A stretch of DNA of 64,000 bases from positions 27,832-91,831 of the forward strand of contig CALFZO010000142.1 of the NCBI GenBank assembly GCA_937952305.1. The letters run 5' to 3'. Below the pieces are notes generated by a model. It saw nothing but the letters and a program-made list of their open reading frames with translations, had not been told where the DNA came from and searched no databases. Origin of the DNA: an uncultured Anaerolineales bacterium (GTDB taxonomy: Bacteria > Chloroflexota > Anaerolineae > Anaerolineales > UBA6663). The translations under genes were made by a program, and so were the position numbers. Shown here one piece after another: positions 56,310 through 64,000 of the stretch. The first letter of the stretch is position 1, and each line of letters starts with the position of its first letter.

Positions 56310-57872
56310 TCATTCCTCGGCCACCTGCCACACGGCATCCAGCACTGTCCCGTCCACCCAGGTCACCGCCGCCACGGTTTTGGCGCCCAGGCGCGGGGCT
56401 TGCGGCGGCCCGCCGCAGATGGCGTCGACCTCGGCCTTGATCTCGGCCAGGCCGCGCACCGGCAGCCGTGAGCCGCGCAGGGCCTCGATCAGATCGGGCC
56501 GGCGCGGGTTGATGGCGATCCCGCGCTCGGTCACCACCACGTCGATCAGTTCGCCCGGCCCGCACAGCGTCGTCACCCGGTCGCGGATCACGGGGACGCG
56601 GTCGCGGAAGGACGGCACCGTCAGGATCGTGCAGCCGGCGAAGAGCGCGTCTTGCCAGCCGCCGATGCCGTGCAGCAGCCAGCCGTCCGAGTGCGTGACG
56701 ACGTTGGCGTTGAAGTCCAGGTCTACTTCGGTGGCGCCCAGCACAGTGAAATCCAGCAGCGAAGCGAAATTGCCCTTGCCGTGATAGTTGTAGCTCGTGA
56801 ATGGGCTGGTGGCCAGGTGCCGGTCAGGGTGATCGCGCAGCGAACGCACGCCGTCCAGGTCGAAGGCCTGGCCGTCCAGCAGGTAATCCGCCAGGCCGGC
56901 CTCCAGCAGTTCCACCAGAATGCGCGTGCTGCCGCCGCGGATGAAGCGCGCTGTAATGTTCCCGGCCCGCATCATCTCGGCCAGATACGCCGTGAAGGCC
57001 AGGCTGGTGCCGCCGGCGCCGGCCTGGAACGAGCAGCCGGGGCGCAGCAGGCCGGCGTCGCGCACGAAGCGCGCGGCCAGCTCGGCGATCAGCAGGCGGT
57101 CCGGCGAGCGCGTGAGCTGCGTGGTGCCGGACACGATCCGGGCCGGGTCGCCCACCTGATCCGCCACCACCACCTGGTCCACCAGGTTGCCGGGGATGTG
57201 CCAGGGCACGCACGGGAACGGCACCAGCGTGTCGGTGACGGCGATAACGTGCTCGGCGTACTGGGCGTCGGCCAGCGCGAACCCGAGCGGCCCGCAGGCG
57301 GCCGGGCCGAGGACGCCCGAGCAGTTGCCAAAAGCGTCGGCGGCCGGCGCGGCGATGATGGCGATATCGACGCGCACGTCGCCGTCCTGGATGGCCCGGT
57401 AGCGCCCGCCGTGCGAGCGCAGCACACCCAGGCCGGGCATCTGGCCCCTCGAAGCGTAGCGGCCCAGCGGCCCGTTCAGGCTGCCCTCGATGTGATGGAT
57501 GACGCCGCTCTCCACATAGGCGAGCAGCGGTTCGTGGCAGCTGAAGGTGGCCGAGGGCTGCCAGACCAGGCCGCGCACACCCAGCTCAGCCGCAGCCGCG
57601 AAGACCTGGACCATCAGCCGGTCGCCGTCGCGGAAATGGTGGTGCGAGCCGAGGGTCATGCCGTCGCGCAGGCCGGCGCGGCGCAGGGCCTCCACCAGCG
57701 ACGGCGCGCGCTTGTCGCCGTCGGCGGGAAACTCGGCGCAGGAGCGCACCGGCGGCGCGGCCTTGCGGCCCTGCGGCCGGAAGCCGGCGACTCCCTGGTA
57801 AGGCGTGGCTGGGCGGCCGTTGACCTCGGCCGGCACGCGCCGGCCAGCGGCGTTCTCGATAAGCGCGGTCAT
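56310..57872 (-). CDS. citF: Citrate lyase alpha subunit
   Basis: A 520-residue acyl-ACP:citrate transferase of CitF length. Typical segments are GMTLGSHHHFRDGD near residue 71, ADAFGNCSGVLGPAACGPLG in the middle, and QAGAGGTSLAFTAYLAEMM near residue 283. It moves citrate onto the carrier domain, after which CitE splits it to oxaloacetate and acetyl carrier. The start overlaps the end of the CitD-CitE fusion by four bases. No CitC, CitX, CitG or CitT is in the window, so the activating enzymes would have to lie elsewhere. Confidence 0.92.
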   Translation of the reverse strand: MTALIENAAGRRVPAEVNGRPATPYQGVAGFRPQGRKAAPPVRSCAEFPADGDKRAPSLVEALRRAGLRDGMTLGSHHHFRDGDRLMVQVFAAAAELGVRGLVWQPSATFSCHEPLLAYVESGVIHHIEGSLNGPLGRYASRGQMPGLGVLRSHGGRYRAIQDGDVRVDIAIIAAPAADAFGNCSGVLGPAACGPLGFALADAQYAEHVIAVTDTLVPFPCVPWHIPGNLVDQVVVADQVGDPARIVSGTTQLTRSPDRLLIAELAARFVRDAGLLRPGCSFQAGAGGTSLAFTAYLAEMMRAGNITARFIRGGSTRILVELLEAGLADYLLDGQAFDLDGVRSLRDHPDRHLATSPFTSYNYHGKGNFASLLDFTVLGATEVDLDFNANVVTHSDGWLLHGIGGWQDALFAGCTILTVPSFRDRVPVIRDRVTTLCGPGELIDVVVTERGIAINPRRPDLIEALRGSRLPVRGLAEIKAEVDAICGGPPQAPRLGAKTVAAVTWVDGTVLDAVWQVAEE

Positions 57873-59023
57873 GATGCCGCCTCCGCCAGGCGCAGCACAC
57901 GCCGCGCCCGTTCCGCCACCGGCGCGTCCACCATCTTGCCGTCGACGGCGGCCACGCCCCGGCCCAGGGCCAGCGCCTCGTCCAGCGCCGCCACGATCCG
58001 GCGCGCCCGCTCAACCTCGTCGGGCGTGGGCTGGAAGCCGTGATGGGCGGCGCCCACCTGGCGTGGATGCAGGCAGGCCACGCCGTCGAAACCGAAGGCG
58101 CGCGCCTCGGCCGCGAAGCGCCGCATCCCGTCCAGGTCGTCCACGTCGGCGTAGACCGAGGCCAGCGGCTGGATGCCGGCCGCCCGGGCGGCGTTGACCA
58201 CCTGGCTGCGCGCCCACAGGCTCTCGCGCCCCTCGGGCGTGCGCGCCGCGCCGACGTCGGCGGTGTAATCCTCCAGGCCGATGGCCAGCGCGGCCACGCG
58301 CTCCGAGGCCGAGGCGATGGCCAGGGCATTGAAGACGCCGCGCGCGCTTTCGAGGATCGGGATCAGGTGGGCGGGGCTGAGCGCGTCCACGACCTGGGCC
58401 GCCGCGCGCACTTCATCCGCGGTTTCGACCTTGGGCAGGACGAAGGCATGGACGCCGTGGGCGGCCAGTGCGCGCACGTCCTCCAGCCCGGCCGGCCCGG
58501 CGTTGACGCGCACCAGCACCTCCGCGCCGTAGAAGTCGACGGCGCGCAGGGCGTTGCGCACCAGCAGCCGCGCGGCGTCCTTCTCGTCCGGGGCGACCGA
58601 GTCTTCCAGATCCAGGATGACGGCGTCCGGCCCGTGCAGGCCGGCGTTGACAAAGAACTTGGGCGTATTGCCGGGCAGGTATAAGCGCGAGCGGCGCAGC
58701 CGATGGCGCGGCGTGGGCGAGCGGTGGATGGTCTGCTCGGGCAGGGCCTCGGCCGACAGCTCCGGCCGCAGGCGCTTCACGGCGGCTTCGACGCGGGCCA
58801 TGATCACATAGGGCAGGGCGCCGGCATCTTCGACGGCTATGCTCAGATCGTCCGCGCCCAGGCGCCGCAACGTCTCCCCCACCACGGTCCGGATCGAATC
58901 GCCGTAGAGCGCGGCCACGCGGCTCTCGACGTGCAGTGTCGGTTGGCCGCCGGCCGGCCGCACCTCCACCCAGCAATCTGAGCGCGTCTCCGGCCCGCGC
59001 TGGCCGGCCATGGCCGAAGTCAT
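57869..59023 (-). CDS. Citrate lyase carrier-beta subunit fusion (CitD-CitE)
   Basis: A 384-residue fusion. The first 85 or so residues match CitD, the carrier with the phosphoribosyl-dephospho-CoA group: the attachment Ser15 in RSDCWVEV, then VVGETLRRLGADDLSIAVEDAGALPYV. Residues from about 105 are CitE (LRRSRLYLPGNTPKFF, DAVILDLEDSVAPDEKD, VLPKVETADE, GLEDYTADVG, CLHPRQV). Normally CitD and CitE are separate genes. The fusion fixes carrier and lyase 1:1. With citF it forms a complete lyase core, embedded between glycohydrolase genes. Confidence 0.9.
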   Translation of the reverse strand: MTSAMAGQRGPETRSDCWVEVRPAGGQPTLHVESRVAALYGDSIRTVVGETLRRLGADDLSIAVEDAGALPYVIMARVEAAVKRLRPELSAEALPEQTIHRSPTPRHRLRRSRLYLPGNTPKFFVNAGLHGPDAVILDLEDSVAPDEKDAARLLVRNALRAVDFYGAEVLVRVNAGPAGLEDVRALAAHGVHAFVLPKVETADEVRAAAQVVDALSPAHLIPILESARGVFNALAIASASERVAALAIGLEDYTADVGAARTPEGRESLWARSQVVNAARAAGIQPLASVYADVDDLDGMRRFAAEARAFGFDGVACLHPRQVGAAHHGFQPTPDEVERARRIVAALDEALALGRGVAAVDGKMVDAPVAERARRVLRLAEAAS

Positions 59024-60045
59024 GGCAGCGCCTCAGCCAAGGCCCGGTCCACCAGCTGCTCGGCCACAGCCGTGATCTCCAGGCCGGCGACCACGCCGAT
59101 ACACTTGCCGGCTGAGACGGCGGCGCGGCGCGCCCACTCGTCCGGGATGGCGTCCCGGCCGCCGTAAGCGCCGGCCAGGCTCCCCACGATTGCGCCGATG
59201 GTGTCGGCGTCGCGGCCCAGGCTGACCCCGGCCGGCACCGCCCGCCGGAATTCGCCGCGCGCGGCCAGGAAAGCGCCGAACGCCAGCGGCACCGCTTCGG
59301 TCACCAGGTCCGCCCACGGCCACCACGGCACCACCAGCTCGTCGCTGAGCCGCGCTAGAGCCGCGTCCAAGCCGGTTTCTGTCAGAGGATCATCCGGTAA
59401 GGCGCGCACCGTGTCGGCCGCGCGTTGCAGGGCGCGGGCCGTCCAGGTATCGGCGGGCACGGCGGCCAAGGCGGCGGCCAGCATCGCGTCCGGCGTCGCG
59501 CCGGTCAGGGCGACGGCGATGGCGGCGGCCACGGCTTGCGCGGCGCAGACGCCGTCGCGGCCATTGGAGACCGCGCCCAGCGTGGCCGCCAGGCGCGCGG
59601 CCAGCGCCGGATCGCCGGCCGCCATGATCCCGGCCGGGCTGATGGCCATGGCTACGCCGTCGCTCCACATCTGGTGGTTGAAGGCGCCTGAGGCAGGCGC
59701 ACTCAGGCCGGCGGTCAGGTTGCGCGTGGAGCACACGTCGCTGAAGCCGCCCGGCCGGTAGGCGCGGCCGGGCGCCAGGAGCTGGTCACGCCACTCCGCC
59801 TCCACCTGGGCCAGCGTGATCGCGCGGCCGTGGGCGATCAGCAGCTGCGCGTTGAAGAGCGTGAAGTCGGTGTCGTCGGTGCCGGCCGCCTCGTCGTTGA
59901 GGAAGCCGGTGAGGCGGCCGTGCGCGGCCCGGATCTCGGCGGCGCTGCGGCCCTCCACGGGCGCGCCCATGGCATCGCCGATGGCGACGCCGAGCAAGGC
60001 GCCCTGCGCGCGGCGCAGCAGATCAGCGCGGACTAAGGTTGGCAT
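59020..60045 (-). CDS. ADP-ribosylglycohydrolase family protein (compact)
   Basis: A 341-residue single-domain protein. It has the N-terminal GALLGVAIGDAMGAPVEG, the first metal motif GTDDTDFTLF near residue 54, and a canonical second metal motif GRDADTIGAIVGSLAGAYGG near residue 275, so both Mg2+ sites look intact. I chose the ATG at 60045; an alternative at 60060 adds five residues. Both overlap the end of the kelch gene. Its stop overlaps the start of the citD-citE gene, so all are translated from one message. Confidence 0.88.
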   Translation of the reverse strand: MPTLVRADLLRRAQGALLGVAIGDAMGAPVEGRSAAEIRAAHGRLTGFLNDEAAGTDDTDFTLFNAQLLIAHGRAITLAQVEAEWRDQLLAPGRAYRPGGFSDVCSTRNLTAGLSAPASGAFNHQMWSDGVAMAISPAGIMAAGDPALAARLAATLGAVSNGRDGVCAAQAVAAAIAVALTGATPDAMLAAALAAVPADTWTARALQRAADTVRALPDDPLTETGLDAALARLSDELVVPWWPWADLVTEAVPLAFGAFLAARGEFRRAVPAGVSLGRDADTIGAIVGSLAGAYGGRDAIPDEWARRAAVSAGKCIGVVAGLEITAVAEQLVDRALAEALP

Positions 60046-60962
60046 TTGGGGTTGATCCATTCTACGGCGCCGCCGATGCCGCCTGGCTCCTCGCCGCCCA
60101 GGGTCAGCACACGCTCGCCCAAGACGACGGCGGCCAGCCAGGCGCGGGGGCGGCTCAACGGCGGCGGCTGGCAGACGCGGCCTGTCGTTGCAGTGACGCG
60201 CTCCACTAATCCGAGGAAGCCGGCCCGGTTGTAGCCGCCGATGATCAACAAATCGTCGTCCAGGGCCACGACGGCCGCCCAGGTGCGCGGCGTGATCGGC
60301 CAATCCACGGCCGTCCATTGCGCGCGGTCCGGGTCGTAGCGCTCCACGGCGGCGCTGAACTCGCCATCGGGCGTGTAGCCGCCGACGGCGAATAACTGAC
60401 CTTGCACAGTCACCAGCGCCAGGCCGCGGCGCGGCGCGTTCAAGCGCGCCAACGTGGACCAGCGGCCGGCGTCCAGGTCGTAGGCCTCCACCGTGTCGCG
60501 ATATCCGTCCAGGTCGGCGTCGCTCTGGCCGTCGAAGCCGCCGGCGGCCACGATCTGGCGTCCCCACAGCGCCACGCCCGGTTCGCGGCGCGGCGTGGGC
60601 AGGTGGGTGACCACGCGCCAGCCGCCAGCGGCGGCGTCCAGGGTTTCGACTGCGGAGACCAGGCCGGCGGTGGCGCTCCAGCCGCCCACGGCCCACACGC
60701 GGCTGTCGGCGGCCACCAGCGCGTGCTGGCTGCGGGCCACCGTCAGGGGCGGGCCGGCGGTCCAGCGGCCGTCCTGCAGGATTTCGACCGTGTCGAGCTG
60801 GGTGGCCGTGCCGCTCCAGCCGCCGGCGGCCACCACGCGCCCGTCCAGCGCGGCCGCGCCCAACGCGCGGCGCGGCGCGATCTCGGCGGCCGGGGCCGGC
60901 CCGGCGCAGGCGCAGGCCAACGCCAGCAGGCCGAGACCCAGCCGGGCGCCCGCCGGCCTCAT
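60033..60962 (-). CDS. Exported kelch-repeat beta-propeller protein
   Basis: A 309-residue protein with a signal peptide containing LGLLALACACAG, which could be a lipoprotein lipobox, followed by about six kelch repeats: the -VVAAGGWSGTAT-, -VWAVGGWSATAG-, -IVAAGGFDGQSD-, -LFAVGGYTPDGE- and -LLIIGGYNRAGF- segments spaced by about 48 residues. Kelch propellers bind sugars or proteins; some bacterial ones are epimerases of exported sugars. Its ATG overlaps the stop of the permease gene, so it is part of the uptake unit and may be a surface binding or processing factor. Confidence 0.85.
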   Translation of the reverse strand: MRPAGARLGLGLLALACACAGPAPAAEIAPRRALGAAALDGRVVAAGGWSGTATQLDTVEILQDGRWTAGPPLTVARSQHALVAADSRVWAVGGWSATAGLVSAVETLDAAAGGWRVVTHLPTPRREPGVALWGRQIVAAGGFDGQSDADLDGYRDTVEAYDLDAGRWSTLARLNAPRRGLALVTVQGQLFAVGGYTPDGEFSAAVERYDPDRAQWTAVDWPITPRTWAAVVALDDDLLIIGGYNRAGFLGLVERVTATTGRVCQPPPLSRPRAWLAAVVLGERVLTLGGEEPGGIGGAVEWINPKCQP

Positions 60963-61822
60963 CCCTTCAGGCCGACGCTGGCGATGCCGCCGATCAGGTA
61001 CTTCTGCGCGAAGAAGTACAGGACGGCCGGCGGGATCACGCCCAGCAGCGAGCCGGCCATGATCAGGTTCCACTGGATGTTGTAGCGGCCCTTGAGCATG
61101 TTCAGGCCGAGCTGGACGGTGTAAGCGTCGTAGTCGCTGATGTAGATCAGCGGGTCCAGGAACTCGTTCCAGTTCCACAGGAACGTCAGGACCGCGGTCA
61201 CCATCATCGGCGGCACGCACAGCGGCAGGATGATCTTGGAGAAGACGTCCCAGGTGGAGGCGCCGTCGATGCGCGCGGCCTCGTCCAGGTCGCGCGGGAT
61301 CGTCATGATGTACTGGCGCATCAGGAAGATGAAGAAGGCATTGCCGAAGAACGACGGCACGATCAGCGGCAGGTAAGAGCCCACCCAGCCCAGCGTCTGG
61401 AAGACCACGAAGCGCGGCAGGAGCATGATCTGGCCCGGGATCATGAGCGTGGCCAGCAGCAGCAGGAAGAGCGTGTTGCGGCCGGGGAAGCGCAGGCGCG
61501 CGAAGGCGAAGGCCACCAGCGTGCACGAAAACAGGTTGCCGACGATGTTCATGACCGCGATGAACAGCGAGTTCAGGGCGAAGCGCGCCAGTGGAATCTG
61601 CGTCAGCACGTCGCTGAAGTTCTGCCAGCGGACGGGGTCCGGCCAGTAGACCGGCGGCCAGGCGAAGATCTGGCTGCGCTCCTTGAAAGCCGTCAGCGCC
61701 ATCCAGCCGATCGGGACGCCAATCATGAGCAGGGCCAGCGCCGTCAGTGTGAGGAAGACCAGGACGGTGGTGAAGCGGCGCGACCAGGACAGCGGCAGGA
61801 AACGCGGGGGAAACGGGGCCAT
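60959..61822 (-). CDS. Sugar-type ABC transporter permease (MalG-like)
   Basis: A 287-residue inner-membrane protein with six hydrophobic helices and the cytoplasmic EAA loop DLDEAARIDGASTWDVFSKI near residues 176-195, which couples to the ATPase. It is the second permease of a carbohydrate uptake (CUT1) system: it starts one base after the first permease stop. No cognate ATPase gene is in the window, as is usual where a shared MsmK/UgpC-type ATPase is encoded elsewhere. Confidence 0.92.
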   Translation of the reverse strand: MAPFPPRFLPLSWSRRFTTVLVFLTLTALALLMIGVPIGWMALTAFKERSQIFAWPPVYWPDPVRWQNFSDVLTQIPLARFALNSLFIAVMNIVGNLFSCTLVAFAFARLRFPGRNTLFLLLLATLMIPGQIMLLPRFVVFQTLGWVGSYLPLIVPSFFGNAFFIFLMRQYIMTIPRDLDEAARIDGASTWDVFSKIILPLCVPPMMVTAVLTFLWNWNEFLDPLIYISDYDAYTVQLGLNMLKGRYNIQWNLIMAGSLLGVIPPAVLYFFAQKYLIGGIASVGLKG

Positions 61823-61823
61823 G

Positions 61824-62735
61824 TTAGCTGCCTTTCCCTTCCGACTCGTAGTAGACCCACAGCGGCGAACTGCGGAAGACCAGGGCCGTGAAGCCCATGA
61901 TGATCAGGGCCATGATCCAGGCCAGGGCGGAGGCGTAGCCCATGTCGAAATCTTCAAAGGCCGCCCGGAACATGAAGAACATGTAGAAGAGCGTGGCGCG
62001 GGCCGGGCCGCCGCCGGTGATGACGTAGACGGCGGTGAAGACCTGGAAGGCGTCGATCAGCTCCATCACCAACTGGAAGAAGATGGTGGGTGAGAGCATG
62101 GGCAGGGTGACGTGGCGCAGCTTGGCCAGCGGGCCGGCCCCGTCGATCTCGGCCGCCTCGTATAAATGCGGCGGGATGTTCTGCAGGCCGGCCAGGTAGA
62201 TGATGGCGCCGCCGCCCACGCGCCACAGGCTCATCAGCGCCACGCTGGGCAGGGCCCAGTCCGGGCTCCAGAACCAATTGGGGCCCTGGATGCCGACCAT
62301 GGCCAGCAGGGTGTTGGCGACGCCATACTCGGGGTTGAGCAGCCACATCCACATCAGCGCCACCGACACGCCGGAGAGCACCACCGGCAGATAGAAGAGC
62401 GTGCGGAAGATGCGCATGCCCGGCACCGGATGGTTGAGCAGCAAAGACAGGCCCAGCCCGGCCGCCAGGTTGAGCGGCAGCGACAGCGCCACATAGGTGA
62501 ACGTGACGCGCATGGACTGCCAGAAGTCCGGGTCCTTGGTGAAGATGCGGACGTAGTTGTCCAGCCCCACCCAGCGCGGCGGGACCGTGATCTGCCAGTC
62601 CGTGAAGCTCAGGACGAGCGAGGCCAGGAACGGGCCGGCGGTGAAGATCAGGAAGCCGATCAGCCACGGGCTGATGCCCAGGTAGCCTTCGATGGCTTCG
62701 CGGGTGGCCGGGCGGAGGTGAATGCGGCGGAGCAC
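61824..62735 (-). CDS. Sugar-type ABC transporter permease (MalF-like)
   Basis: A 303-residue permease with six hydrophobic helices and the EAA loop YEAAEIDGAGPLAKLRHVTL near residues 195-214. N-terminal RPATREAIEGYLGISPWLIGFL is typical of the first CUT1 permease. It lies 96 bases after the binding protein gene, separated from it by a strong hairpin, and is one base from the second permease. Confidence 0.92.
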   Translation of the reverse strand: MLRRIHLRPATREAIEGYLGISPWLIGFLIFTAGPFLASLVLSFTDWQITVPPRWVGLDNYVRIFTKDPDFWQSMRVTFTYVALSLPLNLAAGLGLSLLLNHPVPGMRIFRTLFYLPVVLSGVSVALMWMWLLNPEYGVANTLLAMVGIQGPNWFWSPDWALPSVALMSLWRVGGGAIIYLAGLQNIPPHLYEAAEIDGAGPLAKLRHVTLPMLSPTIFFQLVMELIDAFQVFTAVYVITGGGPARATLFYMFFMFRAAFEDFDMGYASALAWIMALIIMGFTALVFRSSPLWVYYESEGKGS

Positions 62736-62759
62736 GGTCGTTGTTTCCGTGAGGGCGGA

Positions 62760-62797
62760 CCGGCCTGGCGGGTCTGGGCAGGCACCCGCCAGGCCGG
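62760..62797 (-). promoter_or_regulatory. Intercistronic hairpin between binding protein and permease genes
   Basis: A perfect 14-bp inverted repeat, CCGGCCTGGCGGGT at 62760-62773 and its complement at 62784-62797, with a 10-base loop. It sits between the binding protein and permease genes, where such stems commonly protect the upstream message or cause partial termination, which raises the level of binding protein over permease. Confidence 0.7.
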
Positions 62798-62831
62798 ACT
62801 GCCGAGAAGAGTAGACGCCGTCCGCTGTAGT

Positions 62832-64000
62832 CTAGCTCAGACCGAGCGCCTTGCGTTCCGTGTCGACGACTTCCTGGGCCTGCGGGACGACCTTGTCCAG
62901 CTCGGCCTTGATCTGGTCGCGCGCCACGTCGCCCAGGTAGATGCGGTCATACAGGTCCTGGTTCAGGCGGATGACCTTGGGGTAGTACGGGAAGCGCCCG
63001 GCGAACTCCTGGACCTGCGGGGTCTTGAGGATCTCGAAGAAGAACTTGACCCGCGGGTCGTCCTTGGCCGGGTGGTCGGCCCACAGCGCCGGGATGTTGG
63101 CCGTGTAGCCTTTGTTCTGATCCTGCATGAACTTCTGGCCGTCCATGCCCGTCATCCACTTCAGCCACTCCCAGGCCGCGTCCTTCTTGGCGCTGGCCTT
63201 GGGGATGCCCAGCTGCAGGGTCCAGCCGTTGGTGACGACCTCCTGGCCGTCGACCTTGGGGTTGTGCACCAGGCCGAACTTGACGCCGGAATCGTCGACG
63301 CGCCCGAACTGGCCGTTGTTGAGGCCCGCGAAGCCCAGCCGCCCGGTCATGAACAGGTCGATCGGGCCGGTGCCTTCGGTGCGCAGGGCCTCGAACTCCG
63401 AGAAGGTGGGCACGGCGCCGGAGTGGGCCAGGTCCCACATGAACTCGAAGGCGGCCAGAGCATTGGGGCCGTTCATGAAGCCGTCCACGGTCTTGCCGTC
63501 GTCGGAGAAGGGCCGGGCGCCGAAGGCGAAGAACTCGCCGCGCCAGACGCGCGTGGGCATGGCGGCGCCGAAGATCTTCTTGGACTTGTCCGTGATCTTG
63601 ACGGCATCCTCCAGGAACTGCTGCATGGTGTAGCCCCACTCGGGCATAGCCAGGCCGGCCTGCTCGAACAGGGTCTGGTTGTAGAAGTACATCGTCGCGC
63701 CGACGCCGATCGGCAGGCCGATGATCTGGTCGCCGAAACGGCAGCGGGTGTCGAAATGCACCTTCGAGTACATGTTGATGTCGAGGCTGTCGCGCGCAAT
63801 GTACGGGCGCAGGTCCTCGGCTTGCGGGAACCAGCCGTCGTTCCAGAAGGTGGTGACATCCGGCACGCCGGAGCCGGTGCCCAGCACGGTCGTCATCTTC
63901 TCAGAGAAGCCGTCGTCCGGCAGGAAGGTGGCGTTGACCTTGACGCGCTGGCCGATTTCGGTGGCCTGGAAGGCGTCCAGCCAGGCGCGCTGGGTGGGCT
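62832..64000 (-). CDS. Sugar ABC transporter substrate-binding protein (partial, N-terminus missing)
   Basis: At least 389 residues, open to the window edge with no start, so the signal peptide and first lobe strands lie outside. Typical CUT1 binding-protein segments are present: the PDVTTFWNDGWFPQ segment, GLPIGVGATMYFYNQTLFEQAGL, MTGRLGFAGLNN, TNGWTLQLGIPKASAKKDAAWEWLKWM, and a helical C-terminus. It delivers the operon's substrate to the two permeases. Aromatic residues in the cleft (Trp, Phe, Tyr) suggest a sugar-like ligand; the exact ligand is unknown. Confidence 0.9.
   Translation of the reverse strand, partial: PTQRAWLDAFQATEIGQRVKVNATFLPDDGFSEKMTTVLGTGSGVPDVTTFWNDGWFPQAEDLRPYIARDSLDINMYSKVHFDTRCRFGDQIIGLPIGVGATMYFYNQTLFEQAGLAMPEWGYTMQQFLEDAVKITDKSKKIFGAAMPTRVWRGEFFAFGARPFSDDGKTVDGFMNGPNALAAFEFMWDLAHSGAVPTFSEFEALRTEGTGPIDLFMTGRLGFAGLNNGQFGRVDDSGVKFGLVHNPKVDGQEVVTNGWTLQLGIPKASAKKDAAWEWLKWMTGMDGQKFMQDQNKGYTANIPALWADHPAKDDPRVKFFFEILKTPQVQEFAGRFPYYPKVIRLNQDLYDRIYLGDVARDQIKAELDKVVPQAQEVVDTERKALGLS

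Noticed and set aside
50475..64000. Antiviral NAD/ADP-ribose defence island because of the three ADP-ribosylglycohydrolases
   Set aside because: There is no toxin, ADP-ribosyltransferase, Sir2/TIR, Macro domain or phage-related gene. The importer, esterases, kinase and lyase point to catabolism instead.
1..64000. tRNA, rRNA, CRISPR or insertion sequence
   Set aside because: I scanned for tRNA-like arms, regular short repeats with spacers, and transposase motifs with terminal inverted repeats and found none. A computed scan would be more sensitive for RNA genes.

Overview
The window is a GC-rich bacterial chromosome segment with long, tightly packed operons and no rRNA, tRNA, CRISPR array, insertion sequence or phage gene that I can recognise. 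The mix of genes (Hdr/Mvh-type hydrogenase complex, GpgS-based osmolyte synthesis, KimA-type potassium importer, CARDB protein, AfsR-like HTH/ATPase/TPR regulator, several ADP-ribosylglycohydrolases) is most like a member of the Chloroflexota (Anaerolineae/Caldilineae-like). That assignment is an inference from gene content, not from a phylogenetic marker.

Region 1 (1-9250, minus strand) is one hydrogenase operon in the order hdrC-hdrB-hdrA-mvhD-mvhG-mvhA-dodecin-flavin reductase-like-maturation protease-cNMP-binding protein, followed by hypA and probably hypB. Together they encode a group 3c-like [NiFe] hydrogenase coupled to a heterodisulfide-reductase-type flavin-bifurcating module, plus maturation factors and flavin-handling proteins. 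Its leader carries an intrinsic terminator and an overlapping upstream stem, so it may be attenuated or riboswitch-controlled.

Region 2 (9570-23800, plus strand) is a divergent lipid/polyketide operon: acyl-CoA dehydrogenase, a 2732-residue KS-AT-KS-ACP-ACP-KR-DH megasynthase, an Sfp-type phosphopantetheinyl transferase, and a three-subunit acyl-CoA carboxylase (carboxyltransferase, biotin carboxylase, biotin carrier). The ACPs are an exact 290-bp duplication with Thr where the phosphopantetheine Ser is expected, and the biotin carboxylase has several altered active-site positions.

Region 3 (23793-31641, minus) is an osmolyte island: a GpgS fused to two UspA domains, two GT4 glycosyltransferases, an MscS channel, a histidine phosphatase (GpgP-like) and a GH13 sucrose-phosphorylase-family enzyme (probably glucosylglycerate phosphorylase). 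It has genes to make, release and recycle glucosylglycerate-type solutes. Region 4 (31661-39658) holds a CARDB protein, an ABC exporter, an alpha/beta hydrolase with a membrane protein, and a large AfsR/STAND-like regulator.

Region 5 (39661-50383) contains a KimA-type potassium importer with a small membrane protein and an adjacent short KdpD/KdpE pair, a Upf1-like SF1 helicase, an MFS exporter and a chemoreceptor. Region 6 (50475-64000, minus) is a nearly gap-free operon of more than 13 kb: sugar-type ABC importer (binding protein running off the window, two permeases), kelch protein, three ADP-ribosylglycohydrolase paralogs, a CitD-CitE fusion, CitF, two esterases and ribokinase. This combination suggests uptake and dismantling of a ribosylated compound and is the best candidate here for an undescribed pathway.
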